Assembly (NCBI GenBank): GCA_034420695.1 | Contig: DAOULB010000051.1 | Location: 62,001-126,000 of the forward strand | DNA from: Io17-Chloro-G2 sp034420695 | GTDB lineage: Bacteria > Chloroflexota > Dehalococcoidia > Lucifugimonadales > UBA3495 | Direction of reading: 5' to 3' | Length of the DNA: 64,000 nucleotides | Part shown: positions 1 to 9,108 of the stretch, in pieces | Layout of the letters: every line of letters begins with the position of its first letter | How positions within the stretch are numbered: position 1 is the first letter of the stretch | Position numbers and translations under genes: made by a program | The notes under the pieces: model-generated | Database searches by the model: none | What the model was told of the DNA's origin: nothing | Seen by the model: the letters and a program-made list of their open reading frames with translations, nothing else

Positions 1-1
1 G

Positions 2-796
2 GTGCTTCCCGGCGCCCTTCGACTCCCCTTTGCAGCCATTACAGCGCTGGCGGGAGCAGTACTGGGGGCCTACTGCGGACTGCTCCTGAGCGGAGCGCCG
101 GATGCGAACCTCTACCTTAGCTGGCTGGTGTCGTGCCTGCTGGCCGGATGCGTGGGATTGGCCCTGTACCGGGGGCTGTACGTGTACATGAGGGAGAGGG
201 CCCGTTCTCCCTTGATAATGCTGGTGGCCTCCCTTGGAATCCTGCTCAGCATCACCGCCTTCGTCTCGATAGTCTTTGAAAGCGCACCCCGGCCGCTGCC
301 GACGGCCTTCGGCAGTGAGTCCTGGGTATTGGGCGGGGCGTTCATCAAGGGGTTCAACATTTTCACGATCGGGGTTGCATTGGTGGGATTCGCCGGCTTG
401 TGGGTGCTGCTGCAAAAGACTCCCTTCGGCCGGGCAGTGCGGGCGATTGGAGACGACGAAGAGGTGTCCAAGGTAGTGGGGATAAACACCACGGTGATCA
501 TAGCGGTGGTGTTTTTCATCGGGGCTTTCTACGCCGCGGCGGCCGGCCTACTAAGCGGCCACGACACGGCAATACAGCCGAAAATGGGGCTGCTGTTACT
601 GTTGAAGGGATGGATAGCTTCAGTGGTGGGGGGAATTGGCAACTTGTACGGCGCCATTGTGGGCGGCTTCGTACTGGGGTTATTGGAACAGTTCGGCATC
701 TGGGACCTCACCGGCGAATGGAAGGACGCCATATCGTTCATCCTGCTCATCCTGTTCCTTTCCTTCTGGCCCAAGGGGCTGCTGCCCCGGAAATAG
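2..796 (+). CDS. livH: Branched-chain amino acid ABC transporter permease LivH (5' end outside window)
   Basis: Inner-membrane permease subunit of a Liv-type uptake system for branched-chain amino acids or related compounds. The visible 264 residues are almost all hydrophobic membrane segments, and the region near residues 140-160 carries the typical coupling sequence TPFGRAVRAIGDDEEVSKVVGI seen in this family (shown here only in outline: FGRA, then G-D-x-E-V-S). Family members are about 290 residues, so the true start most likely lies before base 1; the GTG at base 2 is only the first available codon. It is followed 25 bases later by livM, then livG and livF, so a periplasmic binding protein gene is expected upstream of the window. 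Confidence 0.88.
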   Translation: MLPGALRLPFAAITALAGAVLGAYCGLLLSGAPDANLYLSWLVSCLLAGCVGLALYRGLYVYMRERARSPLIMLVASLGILLSITAFVSIVFESAPRPLPTAFGSESWVLGGAFIKGFNIFTIGVALVGFAGLWVLLQKTPFGRAVRAIGDDEEVSKVVGINTTVIIAVVFFIGAFYAAAAGLLSGHDTAIQPKMGLLLLLKGWIASVVGGIGNLYGAIVGGFVLGLLEQFGIWDLTGEWKDAISFILLILFLSFWPKGLLPRK

Positions 797-821
797 AGAG
801 CGCGGCGGAACAGACGGGGCG

Positions 822-1871
822 ATGATTTCACAATTCGCAGACGGCCTGACAAGGTTGGCCCGGGACCCGCGTGAGGTGCTGCGCGGCCAGGGCAGGAACA
901 TAGAGCTGTGGGCGAACCTGTTTGTCATTGCTTGGGCACTAGCCTTCATGTTGTGGCAGGGGATGGGGTTTGCCATCACCATAGCCACAGTTTTTGCCAT
1001 CTGGGCAATACTGGCAATAAGCCTGAACTTGGTGCTGGGGTTCACCGGGTTGCTGTCGGTGGGGCACATCGGCTTTTTTGGCATCGGGGCCTATGCTATG
1101 GCCATCCTGACGTCGGACCCGGCCTACGAGCAGTTGCGCACCGAGGCACTGGCCACCTACGGGTGGCCCTTCTTCGCTGCCCTGCCCATCAGCGCTTTAT
1201 CCGCCGGCTTGGTGGCGGTATTGGTTGGGGTTGTTTTCAACCGGTTCCGGGACGATATCTACGTGTTGGTGTCCTTCGGGTTCGCGATTATCGCCTTCAA
1301 CGTTTTCCTCAACTGGAGGGGTCTGACCCGGGGAGCGTTTGGCATTCACGAGATTGCCCCACCGGTCATCGGGGACTGGACCCTGAGCGGAGAGCTGGAG
1401 TTCCTGATATTGGCGCTGGTTTTCCTGGCGGTGATAATCGTGGTGGCGTGGTTCTTAGTGTCTTCATCGTTCGGACGGGTGCTTACCGCCATACGGGAGG
1501 ACGAGCAGGCCATAGAGGTGTTCGGCTACCGGGCAACGCATTACAAGCTGGCCGTCTGGGTTATATCGGCGATGATGGCGGGCTTGGCCGGGGGGTTGTT
1601 CGCCAGTTGGACCAGCTTCATCGATCCCAACTCTTTTATTCTCCTGGAATCGGTGCTGCTGGTGTCGATAGTCATCCTGGGAGGGCTGGCCTCCATCCGG
1701 GGTTCGTTGCTGGGGGCAATGGCATTTGTGCTGTTGGAAGAGGGGATGCGTTTTCTGCCCTTCTTACCCACGGAGTACGTTGGACAGGCCCGGCAAGTGG
1801 TGCTGGGGATTCTCCTGGTGCTGCTGATGCTATACCGGCCCCAGGGCTTGGTGGGGAGATACAAGCTATGA
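822..1871 (+). CDS. livM: Branched-chain amino acid ABC transporter permease LivM
   Basis: Second membrane permease of the Liv transporter, 349 residues if started at the ATG at 822. The reading frame is open further upstream, but that extension lies inside livH and shows no family similarity, so it was dropped. The protein has about ten hydrophobic segments and the family hallmark around the middle, an LGFTGLLSVGH stretch near residue 70 and an FGRVLTAIREDE coupling loop near residue 225 that contacts the ATPases. Its stop codon overlaps the livG start (ATGA), indicating translational coupling. Substrate specificity cannot be read from the permease; amino acids, amides and urea are all known substrates of this family. 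Confidence 0.92.
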   Translation: MISQFADGLTRLARDPREVLRGQGRNIELWANLFVIAWALAFMLWQGMGFAITIATVFAIWAILAISLNLVLGFTGLLSVGHIGFFGIGAYAMAILTSDPAYEQLRTEALATYGWPFFAALPISALSAGLVAVLVGVVFNRFRDDIYVLVSFGFAIIAFNVFLNWRGLTRGAFGIHEIAPPVIGDWTLSGELEFLILALVFLAVIIVVAWFLVSSSFGRVLTAIREDEQAIEVFGYRATHYKLAVWVISAMMAGLAGGLFASWTSFIDPNSFILLESVLLVSIVILGGLASIRGSLLGAMAFVLLEEGMRFLPFLPTEYVGQARQVVLGILLVLLMLYRPQGLVGRYKL

Positions 1872-2629
1872 GACAAGCCGGCTCCGGAGGACAACAGACC
1901 TTCGCCTTGGAAACGGCCGGAATTTCGAAGCATTTCGGCGCGGTCAAGGCCATTGACGAACTGACTATTTCCATTCCACGGGAGGGCACGACCAGCATAG
2001 TGGGGCCCAACGGCTCCGGGAAATCGACGCTGGTAAACCTGCTGAGCGGCGTCCTGCCCTTGGACGACGGGATGGTCATAATCGACGGTGTCGGCCTCAA
2101 GATAGTGAAACCCTACGAAAGCCCGGAACACGGCCTGACCCGCACGTTCCAGGAAGTGAGGCTGTTCAACCAGATAAGCGTTTGGGACAACATAATGGTG
2201 GTGCTGACCAAGCGGGGGCTGGTGTCCTCACTGCTGGAAAGGGGCAAGGCCCACTACCGGGAAGAGGCCCAGAGAATCCTGGAAAACGTAGGGATGTGGG
2301 AGAAACGGGACTCGCTGGCCGAAGACCTTTCCTACGGACAGAGGAAGTTGGTGGAAATAGGCCGGGCCATGGCGCTGGACGTGCAGACCTTCCTCTTTGA
2401 CGAGCCCTACGCTGGGCTCTTTCCGCAGATGGTGGAAAGGGTCAAAGAAATAATGAAACAGATGAGGGCGGAGGGAAAGACGATAATTTTCGTGTCCCAC
2501 AACATGGAGTTGGTGAGGGAACTGTCGGACCGGATTGTGGTCTTGGACAGCGGGACCCTCTTAGCAGCGGGGGACGTGGAGCGGGTGCTGAGCAGCGAAG
2601 AGGTAATCGAGGCTTACTTGGGACTCTAA
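1868..2629 (+). CDS. livG: Branched-chain amino acid ABC transporter ATP-binding protein LivG
   Basis: Cytoplasmic ATPase of the Liv transporter, 253 residues. Start is the ATG overlapping the livM stop by four bases. Walker A is GPNGSGKST near residue 40; the signature motif is LSYGQRKLVEIGRAMA near residue 158; Walker B is FLFDEPYAGLFP near residue 176; a switch histidine follows in VSHNMELV. The ATPase domain and the short C-terminal end match LivG rather than LivF. It would form a heterodimer with LivF and drive uptake through LivH and LivM. Confidence 0.92.
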   Translation: MRQAGSGGQQTFALETAGISKHFGAVKAIDELTISIPREGTTSIVGPNGSGKSTLVNLLSGVLPLDDGMVIIDGVGLKIVKPYESPEHGLTRTFQEVRLFNQISVWDNIMVVLTKRGLVSSLLERGKAHYREEAQRILENVGMWEKRDSLAEDLSYGQRKLVEIGRAMALDVQTFLFDEPYAGLFPQMVERVKEIMKQMRAEGKTIIFVSHNMELVRELSDRIVVLDSGTLLAAGDVERVLSSEEVIEAYLGL

Positions 2630-2686
2630 GCTGGTAGTTCCCGCAAGAATCCCAGGAGCGGAAGAGAAGGAGAGCAGGCCAAACCC

Positions 2687-3397
2687 ATGCTATTGGAGTT
2701 GGTTGACATATCGGTGCACTACGGGGCGGTAGTTGCATTGGAAAAGGTGTCGGCGGGCGTGGAAAAGGGCGAGATCGTGGCGGTGATGGGACCGAACGGG
2801 GCAGGCAAGTCCACGGTGCTCAAGGCAGTCATGGGGCTGGCTCCAGTGGTGGGCGGCACGGTGTATTGGCGAGAGGCGCCCTTGGCGACGGCCACCCACC
2901 TGATAGTGAAGGAAGGCATTGCCTTCGTCCCCCAGGGCCGGCGGGTCTTCACCCATCTCTCAATTGCGGAGAACCTGGAGATGGGATGCTTGTACCTAGA
3001 TGACAGAGAAGAAAAGCAGCGGCGCCTGGACTCAGTCATGGAACTGTTCCCGGTACTTTACGAGAAGCGACGGGACATGGCGAGCCAGATGTCGGGCGGT
3101 CAACAGCAGATGCTGGCCCTAGGCCGGGGGCTGATGGCGGCCCCGGAAGTGCTGCTGCTGGACGAGCCAACCTTGGGATTGGCCCCGATAGTGGTCAAAG
3201 AGGTTTTCCAAAAGATCGCCGAAATCAGCGACCGTCTTCAGACCACCATCATGGTGGTGGAACACAACATCAAGGGAGTACTGGACATAGTGGACCGGGC
3301 ATACGTACTGGACAAGGGGCAGGTGGTACACGACGGCACGCCCCAATCGGTGCGGGACACCGACATACTGACCCAGGTGTTCCTGGGAAGCAGCTAG
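2687..3397 (+). CDS. livF: Branched-chain amino acid ABC transporter ATP-binding protein LivF
   Basis: Second ATPase of the Liv transporter, 236 residues, the usual LivF length. Walker A is GPNGAGKST near residue 38, followed by the LivF-typical GIAFVPQGRRVFTHLSIAENL block around residues 78-97, the signature MSGGQQQMLALGRGLM near residue 136, Walker B LLLDEPTLGLAP and the H-loop VVEHNIKGV. It lies 57 bases after livG in the same operon and is the last Liv gene; the next gene is convergent. Confidence 0.93.
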   Translation: MLLELVDISVHYGAVVALEKVSAGVEKGEIVAVMGPNGAGKSTVLKAVMGLAPVVGGTVYWREAPLATATHLIVKEGIAFVPQGRRVFTHLSIAENLEMGCLYLDDREEKQRRLDSVMELFPVLYEKRRDMASQMSGGQQQMLALGRGLMAAPEVLLLDEPTLGLAPIVVKEVFQKIAEISDRLQTTIMVVEHNIKGVLDIVDRAYVLDKGQVVHDGTPQSVRDTDILTQVFLGSS

Positions 3398-3451
3398 GGT
3401 TCCAGGCCCGCCGGACTCACCGATTCAGACTTGGCGGGAGGGAGTCAAGGG

Positions 3452-4252
3452 CTACTTCCGGGTGGCGCGGCCCTTGAGGGCGGCCAGAGCCAAGCCGAGG
3501 CTGACCACGCCTACGCCGAAAATGCTGGCCACGCCCTTTAACAAGGTTAGGGGTTCCCAGCCTACTGAAACGAGGGAACGAAGGGCAGCCAGAAGGTAAG
3601 TGACAGGATTGTAGTCAGCCACAGTGCCAAACCAGCCGGTCATGGCCTCCTTTGGGACGAAAAGGGTAGTCATGAACAGGAATGGGAAGAACAGCAAAAA
3701 GCTGATGTTCACGGCGGCGGGGTTGCCGGTCTTGAGGGCGATGGCATAGGGAAAACCGGCAAAGATCAGGCCCCATAGCCCGCTCAAGAACATGAACAGC
3801 AGGATGCCCGGGACCCCAGTCTCGAAGCTGATGCCGACGATAAATCCCATTATCAGCACCGGGATGGTAAGGGCGAAGACCAAGGCGAAGTCGGCGACCA
3901 TGAGCCCCAGCAGAAGGGCCAAGCGGTTGACCGGGCTTATCACCAGACGGTCGAAGTAGCCGCTCTGGATGTCGGTGACCACGGTGATTGCCCTGGACAC
4001 ACCGGTTACGGCGAAGAGGACCGCCACCGGCAACTGGAAAGCGAGGTAGTCCAAGCCGGGGATGGCCTCGGCCACGTCCTTCAACGCCCCCACGGTCACC
4101 ACGTACATGAACACCGGTATGACCAGGGCCGGGACGGTCACCTCGGTGTCCCGCAGGACGGAACGCAACGCCCTTTCTGCCACCGCGGCGGTGTTCCGGA
4201 TAAAATTGCCCCGACGGGCCAGCGAGCCCGCCGCTTCGGATGCCAAAGCCAT
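3452..4252 (-). CDS. ABC-2 type transporter permease (DrrB-like)
   Basis: Membrane subunit of an ABC exporter, 266 residues with six hydrophobic segments and the loop G-x-F-D-R-L-V-I-S-P near residue 100, which is characteristic of the ABC-2 (DrrB, NodJ) family. It is the second gene of a two-gene minus-strand unit, 38 bases after the ATPase gene, as in drug or lipid exporters of the DrrAB type. The cargo is unknown: daunorubicin-type drug efflux is only the founding example, and lipid or polysaccharide export is equally possible. Confidence 0.85.
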   Translation of the reverse strand: MALASEAAGSLARRGNFIRNTAAVAERALRSVLRDTEVTVPALVIPVFMYVVTVGALKDVAEAIPGLDYLAFQLPVAVLFAVTGVSRAITVVTDIQSGYFDRLVISPVNRLALLLGLMVADFALVFALTIPVLIMGFIVGISFETGVPGILLFMFLSGLWGLIFAGFPYAIALKTGNPAAVNISFLLFFPFLFMTTLFVPKEAMTGWFGTVADYNPVTYLLAALRSLVSVGWEPLTLLKGVASIFGVGVVSLGLALAALKGRATRK

Positions 4253-4290
4253 TGTCCTGCCCTCTATTGTAAGTAATTCATGTAAGTAAT

Positions 4291-5268
4291 TCAGTCCGGC
4301 TGACCGCCCAATCCCGCTTCCACGTCTCCCAGCCGTCCTCCGGTGACTTGGAGGAACACGTCGTCCAGAGTTGGGGTACGTAGCGTAAGCTCCTGTACCG
4401 CCACGCCCCGGTGGTCCAAGGCCAGGGCTACCGAACTGATGAGCGCGGCGCCGTTGGCTGCGCTGACCAGCAGTTCCTGACCATGAACTTCCACGCCGGA
4501 AACCTTAGGGATACTTTCAAGGGCCTCCCGAGCCTCCTCGGGCGGCCCTTCGACCTTTACCACAATCAGGTCTGATCCCCGGGCACGCTTCAGATCGGAG
4601 GGAGTGCCTTGAGCTGCAAGACCCCCCCTGTCGATGATTCCCACCCGGTGGGCCAGTGCGTCGGCCTCTTCCAAATACTGGGTGGTGAGGAAGATGGTGA
4701 CACCCAAGGCTTGATTGATGTTTTGAATCTCTTCCCAGATTCGAGCCCGGCTGATGGGGTCGAGGCCGGTGGTGGGTTCGTCTAGGAACAGGACTTGCGG
4801 GTTATGCACCAAGGCCGCCGCCAGGTCGAGCCGGCGCTTCATGCCTCCGGAATAGGTGCCAATCATACGGTCCATGGCGCCGCCGATGTCGACCAAGCCG
4901 GAGAGGTCGGCGATACGCCGGTTTACGGTCTTGCCGGGAAGGCCGTAGAGCTTGCCCTGCAAGCGCAGGAGCTCGCGCCCGGTCTGCTTGCCGTCCAAGG
5001 CGGCTTCCTGGAGGGCGGCCCCGATGCGGAGGCGGACCTCTTCAGGCTGGCGAACGACGTCGTACCCGGCAACTTGGAGCTGCCCGGAGGTGGGGGCCAA
5101 CAGGGTGATGAGCATGCGGATAACGGTGGTCTTGCCGGCGCCGTTGGGCCCCAGGAAACCGAAAACCTCTCCCCACTCCACGGCCAAGTCGACGCCGTTG
5201 ACGGCGCGGTTGGAGCCGAAGTCCCTTACTAGTTCCTTGGTGAGTATGGCGTAGCTGTCGGCGTTCAC
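4291..5268 (-). CDS. ABC transporter ATP-binding protein (DrrA-like)
   Basis: ATPase partner of the ABC-2 permease downstream, 325 residues. Walker A is GPNGAGKTT near residue 42, the signature is YSGGMKRRLDLA near residue 143, and Walker B is VLFLDEPTTGLDP near residue 161. The C-terminal ~90 residues form the extra domain typical of DrrA and CcmA-like proteins, ending in a LRTPTLDDVFLQVTG motif near residue 300. It heads a two-gene operon read away from the divergent LLM oxidoreductase gene. Confidence 0.88.
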   Translation of the reverse strand: MNADSYAILTKELVRDFGSNRAVNGVDLAVEWGEVFGFLGPNGAGKTTVIRMLITLLAPTSGQLQVAGYDVVRQPEEVRLRIGAALQEAALDGKQTGRELLRLQGKLYGLPGKTVNRRIADLSGLVDIGGAMDRMIGTYSGGMKRRLDLAAALVHNPQVLFLDEPTTGLDPISRARIWEEIQNINQALGVTIFLTTQYLEEADALAHRVGIIDRGGLAAQGTPSDLKRARGSDLIVVKVEGPPEEAREALESIPKVSGVEVHGQELLVSAANGAALISSVALALDHRGVAVQELTLRTPTLDDVFLQVTGGRLGDVEAGLGGQPD

Positions 5269-5459
5269 TTCTGCTTCTCTTGGGAGGTCTTTGCCAAGGA
5301 TTTCAAAGCTGGTATCAATTGTACGACAGGACTATAATTTCCAGATGCAAACAAATGCCGGTTAGAGCAGGCCACCGGATACGAACTGGGGCGGAACCGG
5401 GCAATCGCAGTCCGGCCCGCCAGTGGAGTGCGCCGGCCTGACAATGTTGGAGGATCCGA

Positions 5460-6530
5460 ATGCACATAGGGTTGATGATGGAGTGCGACTACCAGGAGAA
5501 CAGATCGCAGGAAGAGGCGTTCGAAGACGTTTTCACCACGGCGTACAACGCCGAACAGTGGGGCTTTGACGGTGTTTGGCTGGCGGAACGGCACTTTGCT
5601 CCTCCCAACGGGGTCAGGCCGGTGCCTTCAGTGGTGGCGTCACCGTTAATCATAGCCACCGCTATAGCGGCCAGGACCAGCCGCCTCCGGATTGGCACGG
5701 CGGTCTTGGTGCTGCCCTTGGGGCACCCGGTGAGAATGGCGGAAGAGGTGGCCACCATTGACAACATCAGCCAGGGACGGCTGGACTTGGGGATTGGACG
5801 CAGCGGGCTGCCGTGGTCCTATTCCGGTTACGACATTCCCTACTCGGAGAGCCGGGACCGGTTCAACGAGTTTTTCGACGTGATGAAGCTGGCTTGGACC
5901 CAGGAACAGTTCTCCTACGAGGGGCATTACTATACTTTCCGGGACGTGCACTTGGTGCCCAAGCCCTACCAGAAGCCTTACCCGCCGTTGCGGTACGCCG
6001 CCACAAGCCGGGAGACATACGCGGCCATGGGCAAGCTGGGGATGCCGATATTTGTCGGCATTGGGCGATCGTCGGTTTCAGACTTGGGACAGGCTATATC
6101 GGAGTACCGTGACGCTTGGGTGGAGGAGGGACATCCCGGCAAGGGGGACGTGATGCTGCGTATAGGCACCTACGTGGCCGAAGACATGGGCCACGCCATG
6201 TCTGACCCCAAGGAGAGCACGCTTTTCTTCTATGACAGGATGCAGGGGGCCCCAACTCAGCAGGCCCAGACGTGGGTGGACGAGCAGGGACCCGGGTCGT
6301 CGCAGGCTACCGTGAATACGGAATACGAAGCGGTGCTGCGGGACCGGTTGGCCTACGGGACTCCGGACTCGGTGACCCAGCGGCTACAGGAAATCATTGA
6401 TGAATTGGGGCTGTCCGGGGTGATCATGATTCCCAACGTGGGCGGCAAGATTCCCCGGGACAGGCTGAGCGCATCCATAAAGCTATTCGGCGAAGAGGTG
6501 GCGCCCCGGTTGACCAGCGGGGCCCCCTAG
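5460..6530 (+). CDS. LLM class flavin-dependent oxidoreductase
   Basis: Luciferase-like monooxygenase family protein of 356 residues; such enzymes bind FMN or F420 in a TIM barrel. Family features are the N-terminal GFDGVWLAERHF region (residues 38-49), a TSRLRIGTAVLVLPLGHPVRMAEEVATID block near residues 75-103 (only key parts cited) and an RLDLGIGRSG motif near residue 112. The ATG at 5460 is preceded by a good GGAGG ribosome site. It is transcribed divergently from the drrA-like gene. Substrate and cofactor (FMN versus F420) are not readable from the sequence; families of this kind are strongly expanded in SAR202 and related Chloroflexota. Confidence 0.88.
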   Translation: MHIGLMMECDYQENRSQEEAFEDVFTTAYNAEQWGFDGVWLAERHFAPPNGVRPVPSVVASPLIIATAIAARTSRLRIGTAVLVLPLGHPVRMAEEVATIDNISQGRLDLGIGRSGLPWSYSGYDIPYSESRDRFNEFFDVMKLAWTQEQFSYEGHYYTFRDVHLVPKPYQKPYPPLRYAATSRETYAAMGKLGMPIFVGIGRSSVSDLGQAISEYRDAWVEEGHPGKGDVMLRIGTYVAEDMGHAMSDPKESTLFFYDRMQGAPTQQAQTWVDEQGPGSSQATVNTEYEAVLRDRLAYGTPDSVTQRLQEIIDELGLSGVIMIPNVGGKIPRDRLSASIKLFGEEVAPRLTSGAP

Positions 6531-6565
6531 ACGGAGGCCCAGAGAAACCTCCGAGTCTCGATGGG

Positions 6566-7024
6566 GTGAATGACTTGGTTCACAGCGCAGCGGCAACGGT
6601 AGAGGAGTACTTGGAGGAACTGCCGGGGGAGCGGCGGGAGGCGGTGACCACGGTGCGCCAAGCGATTCTCGGTAACCTCCCAGATGGTTACCGTGAGACG
6701 ATGCAGCACGGGATGATCAGCTACGTCATCCCGCTGGAAACATACCCCAAGACCTACAACGGGCAGCCCTTGGTATTCGCCTCCCTGGCTTCACAGAAGA
6801 ACTACATGTCGGTGTACTTGATGGGCGTCTATGCAGACACCGAGACCGAGGAATGGTTTCTGGACAGGTACAGGGCGACGGGCAAGAAGCTGAACATGGG
6901 CAAGTGCTGCGTACGGTTCAAGAAGCTGGACGACCTGCCCATCGAGTTGGTGGGGGAGGCAGTAGCCCGAACGCCGATGGAGAAGTACATTGAATGCTAT
7001 GAGGCTTCAAGGCGGAAGGGGTAG
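6566..7024 (+). CDS. DUF1801 (YdhG-like) domain protein
   Basis: Small cytoplasmic protein of 152 residues matching the DUF1801 or iron-chaperone-like (Fra/YdhG) fold family. Recognisable parts are the N-terminal helical LPGERREAVTTVRQAI segment, the central MISYVIPLETYP and FASLASQKNYMSVYLM strands, and the KCCVRFKKLDDLP segment near the C terminus. Start is a GTG at 6566. It follows the LLM gene after 35 bases on the same strand and may be cotranscribed. Function is not established for most family members. Confidence 0.75.
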   Translation: MNDLVHSAAATVEEYLEELPGERREAVTTVRQAILGNLPDGYRETMQHGMISYVIPLETYPKTYNGQPLVFASLASQKNYMSVYLMGVYADTETEEWFLDRYRATGKKLNMGKCCVRFKKLDDLPIELVGEAVARTPMEKYIECYEASRRKG

Positions 7025-7091
7025 CCCCATCGCTGCGAATCTGCGTTACTCGTTACCGGAGGCGAAATAGTTAGTGAACTGGCTGCGGAGT

Positions 7092-7874
7092 TTAGCCTGA
7101 ACTCTCCCAGATTCTTTGTTCGTAGCCCCGGGGGGTGATTATCCGGCCTTGGTGGACGTAGGACGTGGAGTTGCCCACGACCACGGTGGTTACCATGTCT
7201 ACCGAGGGGCAGTGTTCCTCCAAGCCCGCCAGGTCGGTGACGGTGGCCTGCTGGCCGGGACGGGAGGCGTCCCTCACGATGCCCACCGGGGTATCCGGGG
7301 AGCGGTGCTCCAAGAGGATGCGGCGGGCTTCCAGCAACTGCCATTGGCGCCGCTGGCTGCGGGGGTTGTAGAGGGCGACCACGAAGTCGCCCACAGCGGC
7401 GGCTTCCAGACGCCGGCGGATGGCGTGCCAGGGGGTCATGAGGTCGCTGAGGCTGATGGCGCAGAAGTCTTGCATCAGGGGGGAACCCAGGAGGGCGGCG
7501 GCGGCCTGCATTGCCGAAACTCCGGGAACCGTTTCCACTCGGGGATTTTCACCGTCCCACCCCCGGTCCGCCAGCACTTGGAAGACGGGGCCGGACATTC
7601 CGTAGATGCCGGGGTCTCCGGAGGACAACACGGCTACAGTGCGGCCGGAAGATGCGAGGTCCACAGCCTTGGCTGCCCGCTCCATTTCCTGCCCCAGTTC
7701 CATTGACGATACTTCCTTGCCTTGGAACAGTTCGGGCAACAGTCCTATGGCCTGATCGACGTAGCCCCGGAAACCGACGATAGCGTCACTGTCCCGAATG
7801 GCGTTGGCAGCTTGGGGCAACAGGAACCCGGCCCCGCCGGGGCCCAACCCCACCAGGTAGAGGGCGCCGCTCAT
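7092..7874 (-). CDS. cbiH: Precorrin-3B / cobalt-precorrin-3 C17-methyltransferase
   Basis: SAM-dependent methyltransferase of corrin-ring synthesis, equivalent to CbiH/CobJ, which methylates C17 and contracts the ring. The 260-residue frame begins at the ATG at 7874, where the family N terminus LYLVGLGPGG starts; the open frame upstream is not conserved. Other hallmarks are VLSSGDPGIYGM near residue 80, VETVPGVSAMQAAAALLG near residue 110 and FVVALYNPRSQRR near residue 157. It is the last gene of the cobalamin operon. In context with CbiD, CbiG and CbiX the cobalt-early (anaerobic) pathway is implied. Confidence 0.93.
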   Translation of the reverse strand: MSGALYLVGLGPGGAGFLLPQAANAIRDSDAIVGFRGYVDQAIGLLPELFQGKEVSSMELGQEMERAAKAVDLASSGRTVAVLSSGDPGIYGMSGPVFQVLADRGWDGENPRVETVPGVSAMQAAAALLGSPLMQDFCAISLSDLMTPWHAIRRRLEAAAVGDFVVALYNPRSQRRQWQLLEARRILLEHRSPDTPVGIVRDASRPGQQATVTDLAGLEEHCPSVDMVTTVVVGNSTSYVHQGRIITPRGYEQRIWESSG

Positions 7875-7935
7875 CGCCCGTCCCTCAGTCGTGCTTCCGA
7901 CGGCAGGGCGATGGGCAGAGACTTGCGGGGCAGGA

Positions 7936-9087
7936 TCAAGCGTACACCCGGCGGGCCACGGCAACGGTGGCGGAGGCGGACTTCTGCTTGGCAACGAGGA
8001 GGCGTGTGCTTCCCGAGGCAAGGAGAGCGGCGGGCTCGGCCACACCCCATACACCGGCCAGCCGGCGGGGTGTGTTCGATGGGGTGGCAGGGAATCCCCG
8101 TTCACGTTGTTGTGCCAAGCCAGCGGGCACAGGGAGTTCTTCCGGCGTATCCTCAAATACGCCGTTGAGGTCGTCGATGCTGAAGCAACGGAGATGGACT
8201 TCAAACTTCCGGGCGAGCTCCAGAAGGCCCGGTTCGTCCTTCTTGATTTCGGCGCTTGCGACGCAGCTCAAACACTGGAGGGATAGGCCATTTTGTTCAA
8301 AGGCGCCCTTTAACAACCCTTCCAGTTCTTCCAGGGAAGCACCCCGCCGGCAGCCCATGCCGGCCACCAAGGAAGGAGGGCGGTAGACCACGACCGGTGT
8401 TTCGGGGTCCAAGGCCGAGTATTCGGCGGCGATTGTTGAAGAGTCGGACACCAGCAGGGCGGCGGCGCATCCGGAGGAGGCAAGGGCCTCCAAGGTGGGG
8501 TGCACAGTGAGGTTGGTGGGCAGGGGATTCGCAACAGGCAACCAGCCCGTTTCACCGGTTCCCTGGTACAGTCCGACGGGCTCGTCGTTAATCATCGCGG
8601 CGCTGGCGCGGGTCACAGTGACCGGGCCGGCTTCCAGCTTCCAGCCGAAGTCACGTCCCAACAGATCGATGGCGAGCTTGCCGGTGGCGTGGGAGGCGGA
8701 TGTGATGACAGGTGCTCCGCCGAGGGCCCCGGCTACTTGCAACGCCAAGTCGTCGGCCCCGCCGACGTGACCGGACAGCAGGCTTACGGCGAACTGCCCG
8801 GCGTCGTCCACGCACACCACGGCAGGGTCGCGGTGCTTGTGCTGCAACTCCGGGGCCAGGAGCCGTATGGCAGCGCCCACTGGCATGAAGAGCACCAGCC
8901 TTTGGTGGCTGGCGAAAAGGCGCCGCACCAAGGGGCCGGCCGGCAGATCAAAGACGGTGCAGTGTTCTCCCTCCAGGGCGAAACGCTGGTCGAGGAACAG
9001 GGTTGCCCCGCCGTGGAGGTGCGGCAAAAGCGCGCGGGCCAACTCCGATCCGGGGCGGGAGATAGCGACGACGGCGGTGTGGGTCAT
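7936..9087 (-). CDS. cbiG: Cobalt-precorrin-5A hydrolase CbiG
   Basis: CbiG opens the delta-lactone of cobalt-precorrin-5A, releasing acetaldehyde; it is diagnostic of the anaerobic cobalamin route. The 383-residue protein shows the N-terminal FMPVGAAIRLLAP and DPAVVCVDDAGQFAVSLLSGHVGGAD regions (key: SLLSGHxGGAD near residue 103) and the C-terminal domain core LVAGMGCRRGAS near residue 243. A C-terminal tail of about 60 residues after the CbiG domain, rich in Arg and Ala, is longer than usual. It lies 61 bases before cbiH and 21 after cbiF. Confidence 0.92.
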   Translation of the reverse strand: MTHTAVVAISRPGSELARALLPHLHGGATLFLDQRFALEGEHCTVFDLPAGPLVRRLFASHQRLVLFMPVGAAIRLLAPELQHKHRDPAVVCVDDAGQFAVSLLSGHVGGADDLALQVAGALGGAPVITSASHATGKLAIDLLGRDFGWKLEAGPVTVTRASAAMINDEPVGLYQGTGETGWLPVANPLPTNLTVHPTLEALASSGCAAALLVSDSSTIAAEYSALDPETPVVVYRPPSLVAGMGCRRGASLEELEGLLKGAFEQNGLSLQCLSCVASAEIKKDEPGLLELARKFEVHLRCFSIDDLNGVFEDTPEELPVPAGLAQQRERGFPATPSNTPRRLAGVWGVAEPAALLASGSTRLLVAKQKSASATVAVARRVYA

Positions 9088-9108
9088 GGACCGTTCCGCG
9101 GCGTGGGG